From: Micromonospora chokoriensis
GTDB taxonomy: Bacteria > Actinomycetota > Actinomycetes > Mycobacteriales > Micromonosporaceae
DNA length: 64,000 nt
Reading direction: 5' to 3'
Assembly (NCBI RefSeq): GCF_000718555.1
Contig: NZ_JOAN01000011.1
Span: forward strand, 234,470 to 298,469
Every line of letters begins with the position of its first letter. The stretch's first letter is position 1. Under the pieces are notes generated by a model that saw nothing but the letters and a program-made list of their open reading frames with translations, searched no databases and was not told the origin of the DNA. Position numbers and translations under genes: made by a program. This document shows positions 52,284 through 61,045 of this stretch, piece by piece.

Positions 52284-53827
52284 CGTGTCAGCATCTTCTT
52301 CGTCGAGGTCATCTGCTTCATGAGGGTTTCCGGGGTGGCGTCCGCGCGGGCGATCTCGCCCGTGATGGCGCCTTCGAACACGGTGTAGATGCGGTCGCAG
52401 AGCCCGATCAGCTCAGGCAACTCGGAGGAGATGACGACGACGCCCTTCCCCTGCTCGGCGAGCCGCTGGATGATGCCGTAGATCTCGTACTTGGCACCCA
52501 CGTCGATGCCGCGCGTCGGCTCGTCGAGGATCAGCAGGTCCGGGTCGGTGAACATCCACTTGGCCAGGACGACCTTCTGCTGGTTACCGCCGGAGAGCTT
52601 GCCGACGTTCTCGTCGACAGTCGGGGCCTTGGTCCGCAACTCCTTGCGGTACGCCTCAGCCGCCTGGTACTCCTCGACCTCGCTCAGGACGCCGCGGTGC
52701 GAGATCTTGGACAGCTTGGCGGCCACCGTCGACGACTTGATGTCATCGAGCAGGTTGAGGCCGATCGCCTTGCGGTCCTCGCTGACGTAGGCGAGGCCGT
52801 GGTCGATGGCGTCCGCCACCGACTTCAGGACGATCTCCTTGCCGTCCTTGATGATCGTGCCCGACTCGTACACCCCGTAGGAGCGGCCGAAGACACTCAT
52901 CGCGAGCTCCGTGCGGCCCGCACCCATCAGACCGGCGAAGCCGACGATCTCGCCGCGGCGCACCACGAAGCTCTCGTTCTTGCAGACCTGCCGGTCGGCG
53001 GAGATCGGGTGGCGCACGTTCCAGTTGCGGACCTCGAAGAAGACCTCGCCGATCTTCGGGGTGTGGTCCGGGAACCGGCTGCTCAGCTCGCGGCCGACCA
53101 TGCCCCGCACGATCCGGTCCTCGTCGACCCCGTCCGCCTTGACGTCGAGGGTCTCCACGGTCCGGCCGTCACGCAGGATCGTGATCTGGTCGGCGATCGC
53201 CTCGATCTCGTTCAGCTTGTGCGAGATGATGATCGAGGTGACGCCGCGGGAACGGAACCCACGCAGCAGGTCGAGCAGGTGGCGGGAGTCGGCCTCGTTG
53301 AGAGCTGCGGTGGGCTCGTCGAGGATGAGCAGCTTCACGTCCTTGGCGAACGCCTTGGCGATCTCCACGAGCTGCTGCTTGCCGACGCCGATGTCCTTGA
53401 TCAGAGTGTCCGGGTCTTCTTCCAGACCGACCCGGGCCATCAGGTCCAGCGCCATCCGGTTCGCGGCCTTCCAGTCGATCGCGCCCCGCTTGCGCGGTTC
53501 GTTGCCGAGGAAGATGTTCTCGGCGATCGACATCCCTGGAATGAGCGCGAGCTCCTGGTGGATGATCACGATTCCGGCCTTCTCGCTTGCCCGGATGTCG
53601 GAGAACTTGCTCTCCGACCCCTGGTAAACGATCTTGCCGTCGTAGGTGCCGTGTGGGTAGACCCCGCTGAGCACCTTCATCAGCGTGGACTTGCCCGCAC
53701 CGTTCTCACCGCAGATGGCATGGATCTCGCCGGCGCGAACCACCAGGTTGACGTCGGAGAGGGCCTTGACTCCGGGGAACTCCTTGGTGATGGAACGCAT
53801 CTCAAGGAGGGTCGGCACGTCGCTCAT
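52280..53827 (-). CDS. mmsA: multiple-monosaccharide ABC transporter ATP-binding protein (double NBD)
   Basis: A 515-residue ATPase with two nucleotide-binding domains. The first has Walker [10 protein letters not shown], signature VGKQQLVEI and Walker [12 protein letters not shown]; the second has a degenerate Walker [11 protein letters not shown] and [15 protein letters not shown], as usual for sugar-family (RbsA/XylG/GguA) ATPases. ATG 53827 was preferred to GTG 53839 because GAGGTGG lies at proper distance. It is the first gene of the sugar importer operon and is preceded by a promoter and palindrome. Confidence 0.92.
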   Translation of the reverse strand: MSDVPTLLEMRSITKEFPGVKALSDVNLVVRAGEIHAICGENGAGKSTLMKVLSGVYPHGTYDGKIVYQGSESKFSDIRASEKAGIVIIHQELALIPGMSIAENIFLGNEPRKRGAIDWKAANRMALDLMARVGLEEDPDTLIKDIGVGKQQLVEIAKAFAKDVKLLILDEPTAALNEADSRHLLDLLRGFRSRGVTSIIISHKLNEIEAIADQITILRDGRTVETLDVKADGVDEDRIVRGMVGRELSSRFPDHTPKIGEVFFEVRNWNVRHPISADRQVCKNESFVVRRGEIVGFAGLMGAGRTELAMSVFGRSYGVYESGTIIKDGKEIVLKSVADAIDHGLAYVSEDRKAIGLNLLDDIKSSTVAAKLSKISHRGVLSEVEEYQAAEAYRKELRTKAPTVDENVGKLSGGNQQKVVLAKWMFTDPDLLILDEPTRGIDVGAKYEIYGIIQRLAEQGKGVVVISSELPELIGLCDRIYTVFEGAITGEIARADATPETLMKQMTSTKKMLTR

Positions 53828-53865
53828 CGCTCGTACCACCTCGCCAACGTCATCGGTTGCCTCCG

Positions 53866-53880
53866 GAAGGTTGAACCTTC
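53866..53880. promoter_or_regulatory. 15-bp palindrome upstream of mmsA, candidate ROK operator
   Basis: GAAGGTT-G-AACCTTC is a perfect palindrome 39 bp before the mmsA start and 15-29 bases after the predicted transcription start, a position suited to repression. Confidence 0.55.
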
Positions 53881-53901
53881 ACTTGGTTTGTTGTTGACGG
53901 C

Positions 53902-53931
53902 AACGTATTGCGGCCGGTGGGCCATCCGCAA
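53902..53931 (-). promoter_or_regulatory. candidate sigma-70-type promoter of mmsA-mmsB-chvE
   Basis: On the minus strand TTGCGG (53931-53926), an 18-base spacer and TACGTT (53907-53902). Transcription would start near 53895. Confidence 0.42.
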
Positions 53932-54361
53932 GGCGAGGGACTGTTGAAAAGGTAACAATACGGCAATATAGATGTAGCAGAGTGTTCGCTTGCCCCAGCG
54001 GCCACCGTAGCCCCTCGCGATGCCCCAGGACCAACCGCGAAACCCACGCCGACCTGGGACAACACGCCGATCGACCCCGACCGTTGCCCACGGCTTTCCC
54101 ACCAGGCAAGACACGCTCAGGGTGCGGCGTCGGGTGGCGCAGCGCACACCCCGCACCATCGAACGATCTTGATTGGGTGTCGGCCCGTCCCCGTACGCCA
54201 GGTGCCACCGCGACCCTCGGACCGCTGATGTGACCCACGCCTCTACCGACGCCACGCATCAGCCATTGCCACTTTGACGAGACGGCACCGGACGACGGGT
54301 CAGCGCCCTAGCGTCCGTTAAGCGCGGTTCGTGACGACACACCGTCTCGCGCGCCGACCCG

Positions 54362-55540
54362 TCAGCGGGGGTGCAGCACCGCCTTGATCACACCGTGCTC
54401 CCGCCGGTCGAAGCTCCGGTAGAGCTCGGGAGCGTCGGCGAGGGTGCCGTGGTGGGTGACGATCATGCTGGGGCGGGCTCGGCCCGCGACGACCAGATCC
54501 CGCAGCAGCGTCGTGTAACGGCGGTCGTGGGTGCGGCCGAATCGGACCGTGACCCCCTTGCTGAACAGCGCTCCCCACGGCGCGACCAGGTTCTCGTGGC
54601 CGTCCGCGCCGGGGCCGGGGTGCGGGTCCCGGTCCGGGTACACGCCCGCGACGGCGATCGCGCCAGCGGCGTTGACCAGCCGGGACGCGTCGGAGATGAC
54701 CTGGTTCGGACACTCCCGGTCGGGGTGCTCCCGGTCGCGGGCCTGGAACCCGACCGCGTCGATGACCTTGTCGACCCCGCCCAGCTTCTCCTCACCCAGC
54801 GGCAGCCCGGTCCGGGCCCGGTCGGCGCGGATCTGCTCGACCGGGTCGCCCCGGCGAAAGTCGATCGGCACCGCGCCGATCTCGCCGGCCTTGTCGAGTC
54901 GGGCGTCGACCCCGTCGACGGAGTACACGACCCGGGCACCGCGCAGCAGCGCCGAGTACGCGCCGAGCAGACCGACGGCACCGGCGCCGAACACCGCCAC
55001 GGTGTCGCCGGGCTCGACTTCGGCGAGGGTGGCGGCGGCGTGCCACCCGGTGACGAACGCGTCGGCGAGCAGCACGAAGTCGTCCTCGTACGCGTCCCCC
55101 GGCTCCCCGGGCAGGGGTACGCAGTTGGCGTCGGCCCACGGCACTCGCAGCAGTTCTGCCTGCGCACCCCGGTAGGGGCCCATTCCGGCGTAGCCGTACG
55201 CCGCGCCCGGCCCCTCGGCCCGAGCCCGCAGACAGGCCGCCGAGAGCCCGCGAGCACACATGACACACGTCCCGCAGAACAGGTGCGTGGGGATCACCAC
55301 CCGGGTGCCCGGTCGGACGGTCTGCACCGCGGCGCCCACCTCCTGCACCACGCCCAGCGGTTCGTGACCGAGCACCAGGCCGGGCTCGGCGCTGGTCCGT
55401 CCGTCGTACATGTGCAGGTCGGTGCCGCACAGGGCGGTGGCGGTGATCCGCACGAGAGCGTCGGTCTCCGCCTCCAACGTCGCGTCCGGCACCTCCCGCA
55501 CCGCGACGGTCCGGACGTCCTGGTAGACGACGGCTCTCAT
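54362..55540 (-). CDS. fdhA: zinc-dependent alcohol dehydrogenase, glutathione-independent formaldehyde dehydrogenase-like
   Basis: A 392-residue medium-chain dehydrogenase. Catalytic zinc ligands are in ATALCGTDLHMYDG and GLVLGHEPLG; a structural-zinc-type set CGTCVMCARGLSAAC is present. The cofactor motif GAGAVGLLGAYSA lies near residue 185. The long insertion with GGVDKVIDAVGFQA and SRLVNAAGAIAVAGVYPDRD is typical of PFDH-like enzymes, which oxidise aldehydes such as formaldehyde without glutathione. ATG 55540 follows AGGAGA at seven bases. Divergent from the ABCG-like gene. Confidence 0.85.
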   Translation of the reverse strand: MRAVVYQDVRTVAVREVPDATLEAETDALVRITATALCGTDLHMYDGRTSAEPGLVLGHEPLGVVQEVGAAVQTVRPGTRVVIPTHLFCGTCVMCARGLSAACLRARAEGPGAAYGYAGMGPYRGAQAELLRVPWADANCVPLPGEPGDAYEDDFVLLADAFVTGWHAAATLAEVEPGDTVAVFGAGAVGLLGAYSALLRGARVVYSVDGVDARLDKAGEIGAVPIDFRRGDPVEQIRADRARTGLPLGEEKLGGVDKVIDAVGFQARDREHPDRECPNQVISDASRLVNAAGAIAVAGVYPDRDPHPGPGADGHENLVAPWGALFSKGVTVRFGRTHDRRYTTLLRDLVVAGRARPSMIVTHHGTLADAPELYRSFDRREHGVIKAVLHPR

Positions 55541-55733
55541 CCCGGCTCTCCTGTTCGGCGGCGGAACGGCCGGTCTTCCCCCGGGTGGGCCATTCATGCC
55601 TGCCGGGCCAGAACGACACCCATCCTGGCCGTCGACGAGCTGCGGTGGTTCCGCGTACTGCGCGGGCGGTCAGTAACATCGGCGTGGCGCGATATTTAGG
55701 TGGCTCACTCCCCGACCGGATCGAGCACTCGAC

Positions 55734-57452
55734 ATGACTACCGAGCAGACCACGTCTCCCCCACGTGCCGGTGTCGGCATCGCCGCTCGGGGGCTGGGCC
55801 AACGCGTCCGCAGCGGTCGCCAGATCCTGCACGACATCTCGCTGGGCATTGCGCCGGGAGAGCTGGTCGCCATCATCGGCGCCAGCGGTGCCGGCAAGAC
55901 CACCCTGCTGGAGATACTCGCCGGGGTACGGACCCCGACGGCGGGCACCGTGACGTACGACGGCATCGCCACGGCGGGCGCCATCGGTGTCGTCCCGCAG
56001 GACGACATCGCCATCGGTGTCGTCCCGCAGGACGACATCATCCACCGGGAGCTGCCCCTGGCCCGCACCCTGCGCTACGCCGCCCGGCTGCGCCTGCCCT
56101 CCGCCACCGGGCCGACCGAGATCGGTGACCGGGTCGCGGAGGTGCTCGCCGAGCTGCGGCTCACCGAACGGGCCGCCACGCCGGTCGGCCTGCTCAGTGG
56201 CGGTGAACGCAAGCGCGCCAGCATCGCCGTCGAGCTGCTCACCAGGCCCGGCGTGTTCTTCCTGGACGAGCCCACCTCCGGCTTGGACCCGGCGATCGCC
56301 GTGGAGCTGCTCCGGGTGCTGCGCGCGATCGCCGACACGGGAGCCGCCGTCGTGCTCACCACCCATCAGGTCACCGATGTGGACCATTGCGACCGGGTCG
56401 TCGTGCTGACCCGGCAGGGCCGTCTGGCGTTCAGCGGCACCCCCGCCGCCGCCCGGGAGTTCTTCGGCCTGCGGTCCCTCGTCGAGGTGCACCTGCGGCT
56501 CGACGAGGCGACGCATCCCGCCGAGTGGCCCGATCGCTTCGCCGAGCTGCAGCGCGACGCCGATCCGCCGGCCCGCACCACCGACGATTGTGACATCGCC
56601 GCGCCGAGGCCCCGGAGCGTCGGCCGGCTACGCCAGTGGGGCGTCCTCACCGCGCGCAACGCGGAGATCGTCGTGCGCAACCGGCTGACCCTGGCGATCC
56701 TGCTCGGCTCCCCGCTGATGGTGCTCGCCATGTTCGCGCTGCTGTTCCGTCCGGGGGCGTTCGAGCCGACAAGTCCCAGCCCGACGGTGACCGTGATGAT
56801 CCTGTTCTGGATCGCGTTCGGCGGCTTCTTCTTCGGGCTGACCTACGGGCTACTACAGATCTGCACCGAGCTGCCGATCCTGCGCCGGGAGCGGCTGGCC
56901 GGTGTCCGGCTGGTTCCGTACCTGTTGGCGAAGGTCGCGGTGCTGCTGCCGCTGCTGGCCCTCGTGGACCTGGCCCTGCTCGGGGTGCTGCGCGGCATCG
57001 ACCGGCTGCCGCCGGTCGGCGGCGCCGACTTCGCCGCCCTGTACGCGACCCTGCTGCTCTCCTCGGCGGCGGCGCTCGCCCTCGGCCTGCTCTGCTCGGC
57101 GGCCGTGTCCGACGCGGCCCAGGCGACGCTCATGCTGCCGATGCTCTGTTTCCCGCAGGTGCTGTTCGTCGGCGCGATCCTGCCGGTCCCGGCCATGGCG
57201 GTCGGCGGTCAGTGGCTCAGCTACGCGATGTCGAACAGGTGGGCGTTCGAGGGGCTGGGGCACACCGCCGGGGTGGAGCGGCTCTGGCGCGAGGGTGGCT
57301 CCCCGCTCGGCCCGCCGCTGCTGGCCACGTACGGCGACAGCTTCTCCCGGCCGGTGTGGGTCGACTGGCTGGTGCTCGGCGGTTTCGTGGTGCTCTTCCT
57401 GAGCGCGACCTGGGCGGTCCTCGCACGACGGGACTCCCGCCGTGCGTCCTGA
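55734..57452 (+). CDS. ABCG-like half transporter (ATPase fused to ABC-2 permease) with duplicated Q-loop
   Basis: A 572-residue protein in ABCG order: ATPase first, membrane domain second. Walker A is GASGAGKTT (49-57), signature LSGGERKRAS, Walker B VFFLDEPTSGLDP and switch histidine LTTHQVTD. Residues 83-92 and 93-102 are identical copies of AIGVVPQDDI, encoded by a perfect 30-bp tandem duplication; this covers the Q-loop (VPQDD), so the protein has two consecutive Q-loops. The membrane part (about residues 320-560) has six hydrophobic segments. Probably exports a hydrophobic compound. The stop overlaps the downstream aminotransferase gene by 11 bp. Confidence 0.87.
   Translation: MTTEQTTSPPRAGVGIAARGLGQRVRSGRQILHDISLGIAPGELVAIIGASGAGKTTLLEILAGVRTPTAGTVTYDGIATAGAIGVVPQDDIAIGVVPQDDIIHRELPLARTLRYAARLRLPSATGPTEIGDRVAEVLAELRLTERAATPVGLLSGGERKRASIAVELLTRPGVFFLDEPTSGLDPAIAVELLRVLRAIADTGAAVVLTTHQVTDVDHCDRVVVLTRQGRLAFSGTPAAAREFFGLRSLVEVHLRLDEATHPAEWPDRFAELQRDADPPARTTDDCDIAAPRPRSVGRLRQWGVLTARNAEIVVRNRLTLAILLGSPLMVLAMFALLFRPGAFEPTSPSPTVTVMILFWIAFGGFFFGLTYGLLQICTELPILRRERLAGVRLVPYLLAKVAVLLPLLALVDLALLGVLRGIDRLPPVGGADFAALYATLLLSSAAALALGLLCSAAVSDAAQATLMLPMLCFPQVLFVGAILPVPAMAVGGQWLSYAMSNRWAFEGLGHTAGVERLWREGGSPLGPPLLATYGDSFSRPVWVDWLVLGGFVVLFLSATWAVLARRDSRRAS
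55980..56039 (+). repeat. perfect 30-bp tandem duplication in the Q-loop of the ABC gene
   Basis: The 30-bp block at 55980-56009 is repeated without mismatch at 56010-56039. The lack of any silent difference means a recent event (or an assembly artefact). It keeps the frame and adds ten residues. Confidence 0.95.
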
Positions 57453-58908
57453 GCCGACCTCGCACGCCTCCCCCACAGCGCTGCCGGGGTACGCCGCCAC
57501 CGGCCGGATCGACGAGCTGCGCGCCACCGAATATCGACACCTGGACACCGACGGGCAGGTGTACCTCGACTACGCCGGCGCCGGGGTGGTGGCCCAGGCC
57601 CAGGTGCGCGAGCATCACGATCGGCTGCTCGCCGGCCTGTACAGCAACCCGCACTCGGAGAACCCCACCAGCGCGGCGGCGGCTTCGCTTGTGGAGACGG
57701 CGCGACGCGCGGTGCTCGACTTCTTCCACGCCGACCCGGCCGAGTACGCGGTCGTCTTCACCCCCAACGCGAGCGGCGCCTGCCGGCTGGTCGGCGAGGC
57801 GTACGACTTCGGCCGGGCCACGCCGCTGGTGCTGACCTGGGACAACCACAACTCGGTCAACGGCATCCGCGAGTACGCCCGGTCAGCCGGCGCGTCCGTC
57901 CGCTATGTGCCGCTGAGCGGGCCGGAGCTGCGGGTCGCCGAGTCTGACCTGGTCACGGCGTTCGACGCCGGCCGGCACCGCCTGGCCCGTCGGTGGGGTC
58001 GGCCGGGTCGTCGCGGGCTGTTCGCCTACCCGGCGCAGAGCAACTTCTCCGGGGTGCAGCACCCGCTGAGCTGGGTGGAGTTGGCCCACCAGCAGGGCTA
58101 CGACGTGCTGCTCGACGCTGCCGCCTTCGCGCCGACGAACCGACTGGACCTCAGCGTCGTCCGGCCGGATTTCGTGTGCCTGAGCTGGTACAAGCTCTTC
58201 GGCTACCCCACCGGGGTCGGCGCGTTGCTGGCCCGCCGTGACGCGCTGGCCCGGCTGCGCCGGCCCTGGTTCGCCGGCGGCACGATCCGCGCGGTAAGCG
58301 TGCAGGGCGACTGGCACCGGCCGATGGACGACGAGTCGGCGTTCGAGGACGGCACGCTCAACTTCCTGAGCATCCCGGACGTGGAGTTCGGGTTGCGCTG
58401 GCTCGACTCGATCGGCGTGGACCTCGTCCACGCCCGGGTCGGCCTGCTCACCGAATGGCTGCTGGAGCGGCTGACCACGCTGCGGCACGACACCGGCGGG
58501 CCACTGGTCCAGGTGTACGGGCCGACAACGGGTGCGGGGCGCGGCGGCACGGTGACGTTCAACCTGCGCCACCCGGACGGCACGCTTGTCGACGAACGGC
58601 TCGTCGCGCGGGAGGCCGCAGCGGCCGGTCTCTCCCTGCGTACCGGCTGTTTCTGCAACCCGGGCGCGGGCGAGGGCGCGTTCGGGATCAGCCGGACGTC
58701 GACGCGGCGGCGACTGTTGGCGGGGGCCGACACGATCGACAAGTACCTCACCGCGCTGCGTCTGCCGACGGGCGGCGCGGTCCGTGTCTCGTTCGGACTG
58801 GCCTCCACGGCGACCGACGCGCAACGCTTCGTCGCCTTCGCCCAGTCGACCTACCTCAACCGTGCGGTCGGCACCGAGTCACCACTGCCACCTCGGCTGC
58901 GTTGCTGA
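57442..58908 (+). CDS. class V aminotransferase fold PLP enzyme, Moco-sulfurase/NifS-like
   Basis: A 488-residue PLP enzyme: VYLDYAGAGVVAQAQVREHH and SNPHSENPTSAAAASLVETA at the N-terminus, FTPNASGACRLVGEAYDF, the phosphate-binding and aspartate strand YDVLLDAAAFAPTNRLDLS, the PLP lysine in VCLSWYKLFGYPTGVGALLA, and RTGCFCNPGAGEGAFGIS near the C-terminus with paired cysteines. This set matches the N-terminal sulfurase part of MOCOS-type molybdenum-cofactor sulfurases; the MOSC domain is absent. GTG 57442 overlaps the ABC gene by 11 bp, so the transporter and enzyme are coupled and may serve one pathway. Confidence 0.85.
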   Translation: MRPEPTSHASPTALPGYAATGRIDELRATEYRHLDTDGQVYLDYAGAGVVAQAQVREHHDRLLAGLYSNPHSENPTSAAAASLVETARRAVLDFFHADPAEYAVVFTPNASGACRLVGEAYDFGRATPLVLTWDNHNSVNGIREYARSAGASVRYVPLSGPELRVAESDLVTAFDAGRHRLARRWGRPGRRGLFAYPAQSNFSGVQHPLSWVELAHQQGYDVLLDAAAFAPTNRLDLSVVRPDFVCLSWYKLFGYPTGVGALLARRDALARLRRPWFAGGTIRAVSVQGDWHRPMDDESAFEDGTLNFLSIPDVEFGLRWLDSIGVDLVHARVGLLTEWLLERLTTLRHDTGGPLVQVYGPTTGAGRGGTVTFNLRHPDGTLVDERLVAREAAAAGLSLRTGCFCNPGAGEGAFGISRTSTRRRLLAGADTIDKYLTALRLPTGGAVRVSFGLASTATDAQRFVAFAQSTYLNRAVGTESPLPPRLRC

Positions 58909-58923
58909 CCTGCCCGGCCGGGG

Positions 58924-59322
58924 CTAGCTGACCTGGGCCACCGGCGCCGGGCGGTGCTTGATCTCCTCCATGAACGGGAACCGGGCGGTCAGCTCGGCGA
59001 ACGTCAGGCCGGCCCGCCAGGCCGCGGCCACCTGGGCGACCTGCATCAGGTCCATGACGTCACCGCGCGCGAGGACCTCGCCCGCGACGCGAAGGTCGAT
59101 CATGAAGTATCGGGCCTGTGACCCCAGCCCCACGCAGATCACGCCCTCGTCGGAGTGCAGCTCGGCGCAGGTGAACCGGGCCCGCCCCTGCTCCGGCGCG
59201 GTAACCCGGCCGACATCGAGCCCGTGGCGGGCAGCGGTTTCGATGAGCGCGGGGGCCAGACCACCCCGCTCGACCAGATCCGGGTAAAGGCGCACACCCA
59301 GCGCCGTCGACGCCTCGCTCAT
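58924..59322 (-). CDS. hypothetical protein, 132 residues
   Basis: A small cytoplasmic alpha/beta protein: MSEASTALGVRLYPDLVERG, GLDVGRVTAPEQGRARFTCA, GVICVGLGSQARYFMIDLRV, then a helix MDLMQVAQVAAAWRAGLTFA and ELTARFPFMEEIKHRP. It may bind a small ligand, but no family is recognised. ATG 59322 is supported by GGGAG six bases upstream; the longer frame to 59415 is not. Divergent from the GH16 gene. Confidence 0.68.
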   Translation of the reverse strand: MSEASTALGVRLYPDLVERGGLAPALIETAARHGLDVGRVTAPEQGRARFTCAELHSDEGVICVGLGSQARYFMIDLRVAGEVLARGDVMDLMQVAQVAAAWRAGLTFAELTARFPFMEEIKHRPAPVAQVS

Positions 59323-59522
59323 GACTGACTCCCACTTCCTTGTGACAGAGACCAGCAGCGCGCAGGTTACGGGAACGTTTCCGGCACGCCTCGTCATCCT
59401 GTCCCGCCTGGACACCCCACGGCAATAGGAAGGGTCGATTCGACCGCTATCGAGTAATGCTCGGCCACGCCGAATTTCTTCGATGGGTCAGCGCCGCCCA
59501 TCTCGTGATATTGGAAACACTC

Positions 59523-59571
59523 TTGACAGAAAGCGACGATATCGACATGCTTCGCTCTAGAGAGCGCTCTC
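59523..59571 (+). promoter_or_regulatory. GH16 promoter with overlapping LacI-type operator
   Basis: TTGACA (59523-59528), a 17-base spacer and CATGCT (59546-59551) form a promoter. The 12-bp perfect palindrome GAGAGCGCTCTC (59560-59571) covers the predicted transcription start region. Its AGCGCT core resembles the CebR operator TGGGAGCGCTCCCA of actinomycetes, so a LacI-type sugar-responsive repressor is likely. Confidence 0.65.
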
Positions 59572-59618
59572 CATCCCACTGCGCAGCCTCCGCCACCCCC
59601 CACGCTGAGGAGCCTCCC

Positions 59619-60875
59619 GTGTTCACAGCCCGACCCAGCCTCCGCTTTCGCCCCCTCGTACTCCTGGCGGTCGCCCTCGTCGCGACCACGACGGCGCTCG
59701 CCGTCCCGGCGCACCCCGACCGGGCCGAGGCCGCCATCGGCCCGATCAGCTGGCAGGACGAGTTCAACTCCCCCGCCGGCACGCCCGTCGACCAGAACAA
59801 ATGGCGGTTCGACATCGGCGGCGGCGGCTGGGGCAACAACGAGCGGCAGTACTACACCAACAGCACCAGCAACGCCGTCCACGACGGCCAGGGCAACCTG
59901 GTCATCACCGCCCGTCGGGACAATCCCGGCAACTACCAGTGCCACTACGGGCGCTGCGAGTACACGTCGGCGCGGCTGCTGACAGCGGCGACCTTCACCC
60001 AGACGTACGGGCGATTCGAGGCCCGGATCAAGATCCCGCGTGGTCAGGGCATCTGGCCGGCCTTCTGGATGCTCGGCACCGGCGGCGGATGGCCCGACGC
60101 TGGCGAGATCGACGTCATGGAGAACATCGGCCGGGAGCCCAACACCGTCTACGGCACCGTGCATGGGCCCGGCTACTCCGGCGGCGGCGGCATCACCGGC
60201 AGCCGCAGTCTCTCCTCGCCGCTCGCCGACGGCTTCCACACCTACCAGGTGGACTGGGAGCCGAACGTGATCACGTGGTACCTCGACGGCGTGCAGTTCC
60301 ACCGGGTCGATCCCGCCCGGCTCGGCGGCAGCCGTTGGGTGTTCGACCACCCCTTCTTCATGATCCTGAACGTGGCGGTCGGCGGCAACTGGCCCGGCTA
60401 CCCGGACGGCTCGACGCAGTTCCCGCAGCAGATGCTCGTCGACTACGTCCGGGTGTCCAGCTACACCTCGGGCGGGGGCAACCCGACGCCCGGCACCAGC
60501 CGGATCAGAGGAGCGCAGAGCGGTCGCTGCATCGACATCCCCAGCGCCAACCCGGTCGAGGGCGCCAAACTCCAGATCTGGGACTGCAACACCTCAGCGG
60601 CTCAGAGCTGGACCTTCGCCTCCGACGGGACCATCCGCGCGATGGGCAAGTGCATGGACCCGGCCTGGGCCGGCACCGCCAACGGCACCGAGGTCAACCT
60701 GGTCAGCTGCAACGGCAACACGGCACAACGCTTCACCCTCAACGCCGCCGGCGACCTGGTCAACCTCAACTCCAACAGGTGCGTGGACGTGCGGGAGGCC
60801 AACCCCAACAACGGCGGCAAGCTGCACCTGTGGGACTGCCTCGGCGCGGCCAACCAGAAATGGTCTCGCATCTGA
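59619..60875 (+). CDS. secreted glycoside hydrolase family 16 beta-glucanase with ricin-type lectin domain
   Basis: A 418-residue secreted enzyme. A signal peptide ends near residue 38. GH16 domain (about 42-285): SWQDEFNSPAGTPVDQNKW, WGNNERQYYT and the catalytic motif GEIDVMEN with Glu163, Asp165 and Glu168 (laminarinase-type with extra Met). A short Gly/Pro linker leads to a ricin B-type lectin domain (CBM13; about 293-418) with QSGRCIDIPS, GKCMDPAWAG and NRCVDVREAN repeats ending QKWSRI. It probably cleaves beta-1,3-glucan such as fungal wall or laminarin. GTG start after GAGGAG. Confidence 0.92.
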   Translation: MFTARPSLRFRPLVLLAVALVATTTALAVPAHPDRAEAAIGPISWQDEFNSPAGTPVDQNKWRFDIGGGGWGNNERQYYTNSTSNAVHDGQGNLVITARRDNPGNYQCHYGRCEYTSARLLTAATFTQTYGRFEARIKIPRGQGIWPAFWMLGTGGGWPDAGEIDVMENIGREPNTVYGTVHGPGYSGGGGITGSRSLSSPLADGFHTYQVDWEPNVITWYLDGVQFHRVDPARLGGSRWVFDHPFFMILNVAVGGNWPGYPDGSTQFPQQMLVDYVRVSSYTSGGGNPTPGTSRIRGAQSGRCIDIPSANPVEGAKLQIWDCNTSAAQSWTFASDGTIRAMGKCMDPAWAGTANGTEVNLVSCNGNTAQRFTLNAAGDLVNLNSNRCVDVREANPNNGGKLHLWDCLGAANQKWSRI

Positions 60876-60895
60876 CGACGCGAGCACGAGTGGGT

Positions 60896-60924
60896 GGGCC
60901 GTCCGAGAACAGCGCGGACGGCCC
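60896..60924 (+). terminator. hairpin terminator after the GH16 gene
   Basis: 10-bp perfect stem GGGCCGTCCG / CGGACGGCCC with a 9-base loop, about 20 bp after the stop codon. Confidence 0.75.
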
Positions 60925-60960
60925 GCCGTCGTGGAGCCTCTCCGCGCACCTCGGCGGGCC

Positions 60961-60966
60961 TAGATT
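60961..60966 (+). promoter_or_regulatory. -10 box of a leaderless promoter upstream of the DUF4331 gene
   Basis: TAGATT, six bases (GGCGCG), then ATG at 60973. Same geometry as at the other leaderless starts of the window. Confidence 0.5.
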
Positions 60967-60972
60967 GGCGCG

Positions 60973-61041
60973 ATGAGCGGGGAGGCCAGGCTTACGCCCA
61001 CTATGGTCGGATTGGTTCGAAATCCGGCATTCTGGGAGTGA
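60973..61041 (+). CDS. candidate 22-residue leaderless upstream ORF of the DUF4331 gene
   Basis: Starting exactly six bases after TAGATT, the frame encodes MSGEARLTPTMVGLVRNPAF followed by W-E and TGA. The stop lies 4 bases before the ATG of the DUF4331 gene, and GGGAGTGAG at its end doubles as the ribosome site of that gene. A ribosome finishing this uORF would be placed on the downstream start, so it may couple or attenuate DUF4331 translation. It is too short to judge by composition. Confidence 0.4.
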   Translation: MSGEARLTPTMVGLVRNPAFWE

Positions 61042-61045
61042 GCAC

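Larger units (their letters stand above)
53828..54361. other. 534-bp intergenic region holding the mmsA promoter; otherwise no gene seen
   Basis: The half next to mmsA is AT-richer than usual here and contains a candidate promoter (53902-53931) and palindrome (53866-53880). The rest (about 53990-54361) shows high GC without a convincing ORF: short frames on both strands have no ribosome sites and poor composition. It lies upstream of mmsA and downstream of the formaldehyde-dehydrogenase-like gene. Confidence 0.6.
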
